A stretch of 13,142 bases of DNA from Leptofilum sp050292445 (GTDB taxonomy: Bacteria; Chloroflexota; Anaerolineae; Promineifilales; Promineifilaceae), in contig JBNKLQ010000177.1 of NCBI GenBank assembly GCA_050292445.1, positions 1-13,142 of the forward strand, written 5' to 3'. The position numbers were made by a program, and so were the translations under genes. The notes beneath the pieces are model-generated. The model saw nothing but the letters and a program-made list of their open reading frames with translations. It searched no databases and was not told the DNA's origin. Below are positions 5,906 through 12,684 of this stretch, one piece after another. Each line of letters begins with the position of its first letter. Position 1 is the first letter of the stretch.

Positions 5906-7435
5906 ATGAGCTATAAACCAGTAGCCCTCATCATTTTGGATGGATGGGGGATTCGTGAAATGGAGCATGGTAACGCCGTGGTACAGGCGCGTACGCCCAA
6001 TTACCAGAGCTGGCTGCACAGCCGGGAGCGTGCCGTTGTCGATGCTTCTGGGCAGGCCGTTGGCTTGCCTGATGGGCAAATGGGTAACTCGGAAGTGGGG
6101 CACCTTAACCTGGGAGCCGGGCGTATTGTTTACCAAGATTTAACCCGCATCAATTTGGCCATTCAAGAAGATCGTTTTGCCCAACAAGAGGTGCTGCGCA
6201 ATGCTGTGGCCCAGGTCAAAGAAAACAATAGCAAGCTGCATTTGATCGGCCTGTTGGGCAATGGGGGCGTCCACAGCCACCAGGATCATCTTTATGCTTT
6301 GCTGAAGCTGGCTGAAGAGGCGGGCATCGAGCCAATTGTGCATTTGATTACCGATGGCCGTGACACACCACCGCAGAGCGGTAAAGGATTTGTGCAAAAG
6401 CTGGAAACCTATCTGGCTGATCATCCTGGTGTGATTGCTTCGATATGCGGCCGTTATTACACGATGGATCGAGACAAGCGGTGGCAGCGCACCGAGATGG
6501 GCTACCGGGTCATCGCCAATCATGAAGGGCACGAGGGGGCAACGGCCGTTTCCGCCTCTGCTGCCCTAGAAAATTCGTATAGCAACGGGGTGACGGATGA
6601 GTTTACCTTACCCGTAGCCATCGACGTGGGCGACAAAGACGTGACGGTAGCCCCTGGCGACTGTCTCATCTTCTATAATTTCCGGGCCGACCGGATGCGC
6701 CAACCGGTACAATGTTTTGCCTTTGAAGATTTTGATGGCTTCGATCGTGAATTCATTCCCGATCTGCATCTGGTGACGATGACCAATTACGAAGACAACT
6801 TTCCGGTAGACGTTGTTTTTCCTGATGTGGAGCTAACCAATGTGCTGGCCGAAGTAGTGAGCAAGGCTGGCTTGAAGCAGTTCCATGCGGCTGAGACGGA
6901 AAAATATGCCCACGTTACTTACTTCTTCAACGGTGGTGACGAGACGCCCTTCCCGGGTGAAACGCGCCATTTGCAACCTTCGCCCAAGGTAGCCACTTAC
7001 GATTTGCAGCCAGAGATGAGCGCCTACGAGCTTACGGAAGCGGTACTCCAGCGGCTAAAAGATCATGATGATGATTTCATTCTGGTGAATTTTGCCAATC
7101 CCGACATGGTGGGGCATACGGGCGTACTGGAAGCGGCCGTTCGTGCCGTGGAAGCAGTCGATGAATGTGCCGGACGATTGGTGGAGGCGATTGTGCAGAA
7201 GGGTGGGGCGGCGCTGGTCACGGCCGATCACGGCAACTGTGAAGTCATGATCAACGAAAAATCCGGTGAGCCTCACACTTACCACACCACCCAGCCAGTT
7301 TCCTTTTTTGTCATTTGCAATGATCCCATATGGCTGCGCCCCCGTGGCATTTTGGCCGATGTCGCCCCCACGATTCTGGATTTGATGGGCGTTGAGCAAC
7401 CGCCAGAAATGACGGGTCGCAGTATGATCGATTAA
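5906..7435 (+). CDS. gpmI: Cofactor-independent phosphoglycerate mutase
   Basis: It interconverts 3- and 2-phosphoglycerate in glycolysis and gluconeogenesis, using two manganese ions and a phosphoserine intermediate. The sequence shows the alkaline-phosphatase-type core: LDGWG (D12), the nucleophile S62 in GNSEVGH, HSHQDH (H123), TDGRDTPP (D150, R152, D153), FYNFRADRMR (R260, R263), ETEKYAH (K333), ANPDMVGHTG (D400, H404), TADHGNCE (D441, H442) and HTTQPV (H460). At 509 aa it is full length. GAAAGGAG lies directly upstream of ATG, so the start is firm. It appears monocistronic, flanked by inverted repeats at 5795-5854 and 7440-7501. One ACGGCCGT copy is at 6542. Confidence 0.98.
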   Translation: MSYKPVALIILDGWGIREMEHGNAVVQARTPNYQSWLHSRERAVVDASGQAVGLPDGQMGNSEVGHLNLGAGRIVYQDLTRINLAIQEDRFAQQEVLRNAVAQVKENNSKLHLIGLLGNGGVHSHQDHLYALLKLAEEAGIEPIVHLITDGRDTPPQSGKGFVQKLETYLADHPGVIASICGRYYTMDRDKRWQRTEMGYRVIANHEGHEGATAVSASAALENSYSNGVTDEFTLPVAIDVGDKDVTVAPGDCLIFYNFRADRMRQPVQCFAFEDFDGFDREFIPDLHLVTMTNYEDNFPVDVVFPDVELTNVLAEVVSKAGLKQFHAAETEKYAHVTYFFNGGDETPFPGETRHLQPSPKVATYDLQPEMSAYELTEAVLQRLKDHDDDFILVNFANPDMVGHTGVLEAAVRAVEAVDECAGRLVEAIVQKGGAALVTADHGNCEVMINEKSGEPHTYHTTQPVSFFVICNDPIWLRPRGILADVAPTILDLMGVEQPPEMTGRSMID

Positions 7436-7439
7436 TGGT

Positions 7440-7501
7440 GGTGCCTGGCACTGGTCAACCGGTGTTTAATGATTGAGCCTTTAAGACCAGTGCCAGGCAC
7501 C
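7440..7501. repeat. Long inverted repeat between gpmI and panC
   Basis: Perfect 17-bp arms GGTGCCTGGCACTGGTC (7440-7456) and its complement (7485-7501) enclose a 28-nt spacer, between the convergent ends of gpmI and panC. Each arm carries an odd-centred palindrome, GTGCC-T-GGCAC. The design (arm length, 28-nt spacer, quasi-palindrome in each arm) copies that at 5795-5854 although the sequence differs. It could act as a two-way transcription barrier, but no U-tract follows on either strand. Confidence 0.82.
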
Positions 7502-7510
7502 GCTGCTGCA

Positions 7511-8347
7511 TCAATTAATTAAAATGTTGTCGATGAGGCGAGTTTGGCCAAAAAACACGGCCGTTGACAACAAAACCCCATTCTCCACCACCTCTAACTC
7601 CGCCAGCGTGCGCGGGTCTGCGGCGCTGACGTAATCGATGCGAGCCTGAGGAACGGCCGTAATCGCCTCCCGCATCATTTTTCGTAACGCTTCCCCAGAA
7701 TGTTCGCCCGCTTCATAAGCGACTTTGGCGGCGCTCAACGCCCGGAACAACACTGGTGCTGCCGCTCGATTTTCAGCAGAAAGCAAGGCATTGCGTGAAC
7801 TCATTGCCAGGCCATCTGGCTCCCGCATGGTCGGGCCAATCACCATTTCTAGATTAAAATTGAGATCGCGCACCAATTGGCGCAGCACAATCGTTTGCTG
7901 GGCATCCTTCTGGCCAAAGTAGGCCCGTGTCGGCTGTATGATGTTGAACAGCTTGGCTACAACAGTAGCCACGCCAGCAAAGTGGCTGGGGCGTGAGCTG
8001 CCTTCCAGCGGCTGTGTTACCCGGCTCAGGCTGATAGTCGTCTGGAAGTCAGGTGGGTATATGATGGCGTCACTGGGCGTAAAGACCAGATCAACACCGG
8101 CATCCTCCAACAGGGCCAGGTCGCCTTCTAGATTGCGCGGATAATTGCTTAAATCCTCGGTGGGAGCAAACTGGGTGGGATTGACGAAGATAGTAACGGC
8201 CGTTTTATCATTTCCCACCAACGACAGCCGCACCAGCGATAAATGGCCTTCGTGCAAATACCCCATCGTCGGCACCAACCCCCAGGTGAGACCGGCATTG
8301 GCCCAGCGATGCTGCCGCACCGCCTCGATTTTATTTGTCACAATCAT
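7511..8347 (-). CDS. panC: Pantothenate synthetase
   Basis: It condenses pantoate and beta-alanine with ATP to make pantothenate, the precursor of coenzyme A, in the cytosol. Motifs are intact: VPTMGYLHEGH with the HxGH nucleotide-binding signature (H32, H35), FVNPTQF (N56, Q59), SHFAGVATVV, YFGQKDAQQ (K148) and REPDGLAMSSRN, the KMSKS-like loop (182-186). The length, 278 aa, is normal. AAAGGA precedes the ATG and lies inside the end of the TetR gene, whose stop is only 3 nt upstream, so the two are probably translationally coupled. No panB or panD is visible nearby. ACGGCCGT occurs three times (7557, 7653, 8196). Confidence 0.97.
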   Translation of the reverse strand: MIVTNKIEAVRQHRWANAGLTWGLVPTMGYLHEGHLSLVRLSLVGNDKTAVTIFVNPTQFAPTEDLSNYPRNLEGDLALLEDAGVDLVFTPSDAIIYPPDFQTTISLSRVTQPLEGSSRPSHFAGVATVVAKLFNIIQPTRAYFGQKDAQQTIVLRQLVRDLNFNLEMVIGPTMREPDGLAMSSRNALLSAENRAAAPVLFRALSAAKVAYEAGEHSGEALRKMMREAITAVPQARIDYVSAADPRTLAELEVVENGVLLSTAVFFGQTRLIDNILIN

Positions 8348-8350
8348 GAT

Positions 8351-8959
8351 TCATTCCTTTTTTATTCCCAACAGATTGAGGGTGCCCGGCATAGCAATTT
8401 GCTGGAAAAATTCATCCATTTCCTCCGGCGAGCAGGGAAAATCGTTTTCATGCCACCAATTAATCAGCGACCAAAGCCCGCCAGAAATGAAATGTGCCAG
8501 AATGGGTAGAGGAACAGGCGGATCAAACGCCGGTTCCTTGAGTTGGAGTAACTGTTCTTCCACTCTGGCAAACAACACGGCGTTGATGTCCTGCAAAATA
8601 ATATTTTCTCGATTCTGATTTAACAGCACCCGGTGAATTTTTTTATTCTGTTGAGAGTGTTTGAACATGCCAGCCGTTTCAAGGGTGTTGAGCGGCGGTG
8701 AGTTTGGCATCTGCTCATCTGTTTCCTTTGTAGAATCCGCCTCTCCCGGGCGTCTGGCAAATTCGGCCACGCCGCGCAGCAGCAAATCGTCTTTGTCCTG
8801 ATAATGGTTATAAAAAGTGGCTCGTCCTACATTTGCCCGGTCGATTATCTCCTGAATAGTGATTTTCTCATATGGTTTTTCTAGCATGAGTTCAATCAAG
8901 GCATTCCGTATCCTTTCTCGCGTACGCATAACCCGGCGGTCCGTTTTTGGTTGGCTCAT
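8351..8959 (-). CDS. TetR-family transcriptional regulator
   Basis: A 202-aa dimeric repressor-type protein. Residues 11-60 form the TetR N-terminal DNA-binding domain: RERIRNALIELMLEKPYEKITIQEIIDRANVGRATFYNHYQDKDDLL, with the recognition helix around 44-53. The C-terminal domain (FISGGLWSLINWWHENDFPCSPEEMDEFF) resembles the C-terminal domain of regulators near DhaS-type TetR proteins; its ligand cannot be deduced. GGAGAG lies about 10 bases before ATG. It is the first gene of an operon with panC and diverges from a membrane methyltransferase. Two palindromes with a shared TTGTTCA half-site lie in the intergenic region, so autoregulation and control of the methyltransferase are the likely jobs. 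Confidence 0.93.
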   Translation of the reverse strand: MSQPKTDRRVMRTRERIRNALIELMLEKPYEKITIQEIIDRANVGRATFYNHYQDKDDLLLRGVAEFARRPGEADSTKETDEQMPNSPPLNTLETAGMFKHSQQNKKIHRVLLNQNRENIILQDINAVLFARVEEQLLQLKEPAFDPPVPLPILAHFISGGLWSLINWWHENDFPCSPEEMDEFFQQIAMPGTLNLLGIKKE

Positions 8960-8989
8960 GTTGGTTCACTCTCCGAATAATTTTCCGTT

Positions 8990-9009
8990 TTTGTTCATTA
9001 TTGAACAAA
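8990..9009. promoter_or_regulatory. Operator 1 (TetR-type palindrome)
   Basis: TTTGTTCA-TTAT-TGAACAAA is a perfect inverted repeat with 8-bp arms and a 4-bp centre, 31 bp upstream of the TetR start. Its half-site TGAACAA recurs in operator 2. It is well placed to block the TetR-panC promoter. Binding is inferred. Confidence 0.65.
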
Positions 9010-9025
9010 TTGGCAAGATTATCTG

Positions 9026-9054
9026 TTGACTGGCTTTGCGGTCAGATTTACACT
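9026..9054 (+). promoter_or_regulatory. Candidate promoter of the methyltransferase
   Basis: TTGACT (9026-9031), a 17-bp spacer and TACACT (9049-9054) give a moderate sigma-70-like promoter. The predicted start, about 9061, falls inside operator 2. Confidence 0.5.
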
Positions 9055-9058
9055 TTTT

Positions 9059-9077
9059 CTTGAACAAGTTGTTCAAG
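9059..9077. promoter_or_regulatory. Operator 2 (TetR-type palindrome)
   Basis: CTTGAACAA-G-TTGTTCAAG is a perfect 19-bp odd-centred palindrome overlapping the predicted start of the methyltransferase transcript. It shares the half-site TGAACAA with operator 1. Confidence 0.68.
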
Positions 9078-9119
9078 AACAGGCTGAGTATAAACGATAA
9101 TTTTGCGGCTTCAACTTTA

Positions 9120-9167
9120 ATTTTCCCGGAAACTTTTTCAGAGAGAAAAAAAAGTTTCCGGGAAAAT
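9120..9167. repeat. 19-bp perfect inverted repeat at the methyltransferase start
   Basis: Arms ATTTTCCCGGAAACTTTTT (9120-9138) and complement (9149-9167) enclose a 10-nt loop. The stem ends one base before the GGAG ribosome binding site at 9168-9171 and covers the first possible ATG (9166). The outer 14 nt of each arm match those of 11175-11207 at 12/14 and 13/14 positions, so the two belong to one family. Confidence 0.85.
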
Positions 9168-9177
9168 GGAGATTTGT

Positions 9178-9936
9178 ATGATCCAGACGCTCAGACGCCA
9201 AATTTTGCTTCGTGCCCACGATACACATTTGTGGGCCGGTTATCTGCCACAGCTGCCTGGCTGGTTTTATTGGCTGGCTTTGGCTGGTGCGGGACTGGTT
9301 GCTGTTGCATTCACCATTGTGCCGCGTGAGCAATGGGCGATTCGTATTTTGTTGTTAGCTGGTGCAGTTTTGGTAGGTGGGGTGCTTACGGCCGTTTCCC
9401 GGTTTGTCCGTCGGCGTTGGCAGAGGCGTTCCGTGGTTCGCCAGCAGATGCTTGATTCCATTCCCTGGCGCGGCGATGAGGTGGTGCTAGACGTGGGCTG
9501 CGGCAGCGGCATGCTCCTCAACGGCGCGGCAGCTCGCCTGACGAGTGGCAAGGCGCTAGGAATTGACATCTGGGCCAAACATAGCGGCGGCGGCAATCTG
9601 GATTTACTGTACAGTCAGGCCAAAGCGGAAAACGTGGCTGACCGTATCAGCTTTCAGGAAGCTGATGCCCGCAAAATGCCCTTTGAGGACGGTTCTTTTG
9701 ATGTGGTGCTTTCCAGCTGGGCCTTGCACCATATTGCCCTCAGCAGCCAGGATTTTGGCGATGCGGTAAGCGAAATGATGCGGGTGCTGAAGCCAGGTGG
9801 CCGGATGGTGGTGCTAGACATCGCCCACATGATTGAGGTCCTGGCGACGAGAATGGAGCAAGCTGGTTTTGAGGCTGAGATACAAGAAGCGCCGTTTGGT
9901 CAGAAGATTGTGGTAGGTGTTAAGGGGGAGGAATAG
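9178..9936 (+). CDS. Membrane-anchored SAM-dependent methyltransferase
   Basis: A 252-aa protein with two predicted membrane helices (about 29-47 and 54-73) joined by a short loop, then a basic linker (RFVRRRWQRR) and a class I methyltransferase domain. Motif I VLDVGCGSGMLL (103-114) binds SAM, GIDIW (D130) fits the ribose-binding acidic residue, ADARKMPF (D163) is post-II, FDVVLSSWALHH (174-185) is motif II and LKPGGRMVVLD is motif III. It most resembles Methyltransf_11/25 enzymes on small molecules or lipids; the substrate is unknown. I prefer ATG at 9178 because GGAG (9168-9171) is correctly spaced from it; ATG at 9166 lies inside the hairpin. It diverges from tetR behind operator 2, suggesting TetR control, and converges on pobA. 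Confidence 0.85.
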   Translation: MIQTLRRQILLRAHDTHLWAGYLPQLPGWFYWLALAGAGLVAVAFTIVPREQWAIRILLLAGAVLVGGVLTAVSRFVRRRWQRRSVVRQQMLDSIPWRGDEVVLDVGCGSGMLLNGAAARLTSGKALGIDIWAKHSGGGNLDLLYSQAKAENVADRISFQEADARKMPFEDGSFDVVLSSWALHHIALSSQDFGDAVSEMMRVLKPGGRMVVLDIAHMIEVLATRMEQAGFEAEIQEAPFGQKIVVGVKGEE

Positions 9937-9967
9937 GTTCGGGGAAACGGCCGTACCGACGCGTCCC

Positions 9968-11149
9968 CTATTCAAACTTCTCAAACGGTAACCCCACGTA
10001 ATTCTCAGACATGACGGTTCGCCCAGCTTTTGAGCTGATTAAATAATCCAGTTCTGCAACTTGCAGGCGTTGTTTGATGGGATCATCTTCAAAGCGGTGC
10101 ATCATTTCTGTAAACCACCACGAGAAGCGGACTGCCTTCCAGACGCGGCGCAGGGCAGCAGCCGAATAACGGTCCAGCAAATCGGTTCGTTTTTCGCCGT
10201 AGTAGGCAATGAGGGCGCGGGACAGGTAGAAAATATCGGAGGCAGCCAGGTTTAATCCCTTTGCGCCTGTTGGCGGCACAATGTGCCCAGCATCCCCGGC
10301 CAGGAACATGTTGCCAAAACGTAACGGCTCCACAACAAAGCTGCGCAAGGGCGCAATGCTCATTTCCAAGCGCGGGCCTGTGGTCACTCTTTCAGCCACC
10401 TCATCCGGCAGACGCCGCCGCAGTTCATCCCAAAAGGCGTCATCCGTCCAGTTGGCCACGTCATCGTTTACGTCACACTGCACATAGTAGCGGCTGCGCG
10501 TATGGGAACGCAAGCTGCACAGGGCAAAACCGCGCTCATGATTGGCGTAGATGATTTCTTCTTCTACCGGCGGCACGTCAGACAAAATGCCAAGCCAACC
10601 AAAAGGATACGTTTTTTCAAACAGCTTGATTTTATCGGCGGGTACGCTGCGGCGAGCCACACCATGATACCCGTCGCAGCCTGCTACAAAGTCGCAAATG
10701 AGTTCCTGGCGTTTCCCATTCTGTTCGTAGATGATACGTGGGTGGTCTGACTCGTAATCCTCCACGGCAATGGCAGGCGATTCATAGTGGATAATGCCGC
10801 CTGCCGCCAGGTGAGTATCTACTAAATCCAACGTCAGTTCCGTCTGACCATAAATCATGACTGATTTACCGCCGGTGTGGGCGGCCATGTCGATACGCTC
10901 CATCCGGTCGGAAAATGCCAGGTGAATGCCTTCATGCACCAACCCTTCCCGGTCCATCCGCTCACCGGCTCTGGCCTCCCGCAGCAGATTAGCCATCCCT
11001 TCTTCCAGAACCCCGGCGCGAATACGGCCGAGTACGTGCTCCTTGCTCTGCCGTTCCACAATCACGCTCTCAATTCCCTGCAAATGCAGCAGCCGTGCCA
11101 GCAGTAATCCGGATGGTCCTGCGCCGATGATGCCAACTTGTGTTCTCAT
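9968..11149 (-). CDS. pobA: 4-hydroxybenzoate 3-monooxygenase (PobA)
   Basis: This flavoprotein hydroxylase converts 4-hydroxybenzoate, NAD(P)H and O2 to protocatechuate. With ATG at 11149 the protein has 393 residues against 394 in pseudomonad PobA, and family residues fall on the same numbers. These are GIIGAGPSG (8-15), R44, W185, Y201, S212, R214 and Y222 around the substrate, R269, D286 in LAGDAGH, P293, K297 and N300; Y384 corresponds to Y385. The DG motif CDGYHG is at 158-163. An in-frame TTG 24 bases upstream (11173) would add eight residues and spoil this register. AGGA lies about 12 bases before ATG. It follows ligM by 66 bp on the same strand, and the spacer holds inverted repeat 11175-11207. 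No ring-cleavage (pca or lig) gene is in view. Confidence 0.95.
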   Translation of the reverse strand: MRTQVGIIGAGPSGLLLARLLHLQGIESVIVERQSKEHVLGRIRAGVLEEGMANLLREARAGERMDREGLVHEGIHLAFSDRMERIDMAAHTGGKSVMIYGQTELTLDLVDTHLAAGGIIHYESPAIAVEDYESDHPRIIYEQNGKRQELICDFVAGCDGYHGVARRSVPADKIKLFEKTYPFGWLGILSDVPPVEEEIIYANHERGFALCSLRSHTRSRYYVQCDVNDDVANWTDDAFWDELRRRLPDEVAERVTTGPRLEMSIAPLRSFVVEPLRFGNMFLAGDAGHIVPPTGAKGLNLAASDIFYLSRALIAYYGEKRTDLLDRYSAAALRRVWKAVRFSWWFTEMMHRFEDDPIKQRLQVAELDYLISSKAGRTVMSENYVGLPFEKFE

Positions 11150-11174
11150 AATTTGTTGTTTTCCTGTAAACAAT

Positions 11175-11207
11175 ATTTCCCCGAAAACTCTGAGTTTCCG
11201 GGGAAAT
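11175..11207. repeat. Quasi-palindrome between ligM and pobA
   Basis: ATTTCCCCGAAAACTC (11175-11190) and GAGTTTCCGGGGAAAT (11192-11207) are complementary with one mismatch. It lies 26-58 nt upstream of the pobA ATG. The 14-nt outer arms match those of the repeat at 9120-9167. No U-tract follows on the minus strand, so a standard terminator is unlikely. Confidence 0.78.
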
Positions 11208-11215
11208 CCACTAAC

Positions 11216-12619
11216 TTATGCCTTGATTGAAGTCCGCCAACCTGCTGCGTATTCTTCTCGGGCAACTTTGGAGTAAGGCGCAGGGCTGACGATTGCCCGA
11301 ATTTCGGCCTGCTTGTGGCGCTCGACCGTTGTTTTTTGCGAACCACCACCTTCTTCGCCCCAGACTAACGTCACCTCATTGCCGATTTCAATGTCTGGAT
11401 CGACTATTCCCAGCGAGATCATTGACCGTTCGTTGAAGCTATAGCCGCTAAACATGGAAAAGCCAACCGCCTCTCCCTTGTTCACAACCTTGTCATACGT
11501 CGCCGATGTGTAATTCGACAAGGGCAGGTCAATATATTTGTAGATGTCTCCCTCCGGCTCAAACATTGAACTCATAATCTTAACCACATCTTCGGCGTTC
11601 CAGGCGAACGTCACCTTCTTTCGCTGCGGTTCGTTAGCCATTTTCTCCAGGGCTTCTCTGCCAATGAAGTCATGGTCAAACTTGATAAAAGAGCCATAAC
11701 CCAAAGCATGAGGCGTTACATAATAATCCTCGATGTTATTGGAGTAGAAGCTGCCGCCGATGGAGCCGGTGGCCTCGTAGCTGGACGCCGGCAGCCATTC
11801 CCTGTAGGGCTTCATCTTTTCGCCGGTATAGACCGCCGGCAGGGGTGACGGAATCCACCCAGACTCAAGTGTGTTGGTGGCGTAAGCTCTGGCACCAACT
11901 TGAGCCAGTCCAAACTCCTTACCGGCTTCGAGAATGGCGGCTCGGATTTCCTCACCTTCTTCATACGGCCCCCAAATTTCAAGACCTGGCGCACCGGCCA
12001 TACCATGGCGCAAGGCACGGACTTTTCGTCCCGCAATGTTAATAAAATCCATATTGAAAAACTTAATATCTGCAAAGGGACCGCCGTTTAGCTTTTGGAT
12101 AAGCTGCTCGGCGTTGGGGCCTTGAATTTGGTAGCGATAGTTAATACGAGAGACTGGTTTCCCCATTGGGCGAGAGGGCGATCTGTCATCATAGACTGTT
12201 GTTACATCGTAGCCACCTGTCTCGGCATGGAACTGAATCCAATTGGCGGTGGGGGCACGCCCCACAAAGACGAATTTGTTCTCCGCCAAATAGAAAAGAA
12301 TTCCATCGCCAATTACATAGCCATCGTAACTGCACGGGACAAACTGTTTGGCTTTGTTAACCTTGAAGTTTTTGAAGGTGTTGATTGTGAGATGGGAGAG
12401 CATTTTGAGGGCATCAGGCCCTTCCACAAACAAATCCACCATATGGTGCGACTGGTCATAAAGAACGCATGTCTGCCGCCAGGCGAGCTGTTCGTCACGC
12501 CAGTTTGTGAACTCGTAAGCAACCACTGGGTAGACATAGGCGCCTATTTGCGAGTTTCGCAACATGTCAACCGGATTTTGAACGGATTGAAGTTTTTGTT
12601 CAAGATTTTTGAAAGACAT
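11216..12619 (-). CDS. ligM: LigM/DesA-type tetrahydrofolate-dependent aryl O-demethylase
   Basis: A 467-aa protein of the GcvT-like fold that strongly resembles Sphingobium LigM (vanillate/3-O-methylgallate O-demethylase) and DesA (syringate). These move the aryl methoxyl methyl group to tetrahydrofolate. Family segments are near the start (LRNSQIGAYVYPVV), then DQSHHMVDL, VGRAPTANW, DDRSPSRPMGKPV, RHGMAGAPGLEIWGPYE, NTLESGWIPSPLPA and KKVTFAW. From memory, the LigM active-site residues Y31, H60, R122 and Y247 correspond to Y30, H59, R121 and Y246 here. The start at 12619 is chosen for GGAGA seven bases upstream; the longer frame to 12688 would overlap the hydrolase. Products from vanillate would be protocatechuate and methyl-THF. 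It is the middle gene of the hydrolase-ligM-pobA set. LigM versus DesA specificity cannot be fixed from sequence alone. Confidence 0.9.
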   Translation of the reverse strand: MSFKNLEQKLQSVQNPVDMLRNSQIGAYVYPVVAYEFTNWRDEQLAWRQTCVLYDQSHHMVDLFVEGPDALKMLSHLTINTFKNFKVNKAKQFVPCSYDGYVIGDGILFYLAENKFVFVGRAPTANWIQFHAETGGYDVTTVYDDRSPSRPMGKPVSRINYRYQIQGPNAEQLIQKLNGGPFADIKFFNMDFINIAGRKVRALRHGMAGAPGLEIWGPYEEGEEIRAAILEAGKEFGLAQVGARAYATNTLESGWIPSPLPAVYTGEKMKPYREWLPASSYEATGSIGGSFYSNNIEDYYVTPHALGYGSFIKFDHDFIGREALEKMANEPQRKKVTFAWNAEDVVKIMSSMFEPEGDIYKYIDLPLSNYTSATYDKVVNKGEAVGFSMFSGYSFNERSMISLGIVDPDIEIGNEVTLVWGEEGGGSQKTTVERHKQAEIRAIVSPAPYSKVAREEYAAGWRTSIKA

Positions 12620-12684
12620 GAGATTCTCCTTATGAACTATTTGTGCAGCAACCTTTTTCTGTAAACGGCCGTTCCCTAAAACAC

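Larger units (their letters stand above)
1533..12672. repeat. Highly iterated palindrome ACGGCCGT, 14 dispersed copies
   Basis: Complete copies begin at 1533, 1834, 2137, 2174, 3382, 5380, 5460, 6542, 7557, 7653, 8196, 9388, 9947 and 12665. Five extend to the decamer AACGGCCGTT (1833, 5459, 6541, 8195, 12664). Seven-base versions (CGGCCGT with another first base) add further sites, for example near 836, 2435, 3918 and 7135. Copies lie in both genes and spacers. A random octamer is expected about 0.2 times in 13.1 kb. The entry spans the first to the last copy; the intervening sequence is not repeat. Confidence 0.9.

Noticed and set aside
7440..7501. Inverted repeat as an ordinary bidirectional terminator
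   Set aside because: The position between convergent genes suits a terminator, but the 28-nt spacer and the absence of a U-tract on either side make a standard intrinsic terminator unlikely.
11150..11173. TTG start eight residues upstream of pobA ATG
   Set aside because: With ATG at 11149 the residue numbers match PobA exactly; the extension overlaps no useful ribosome binding site.
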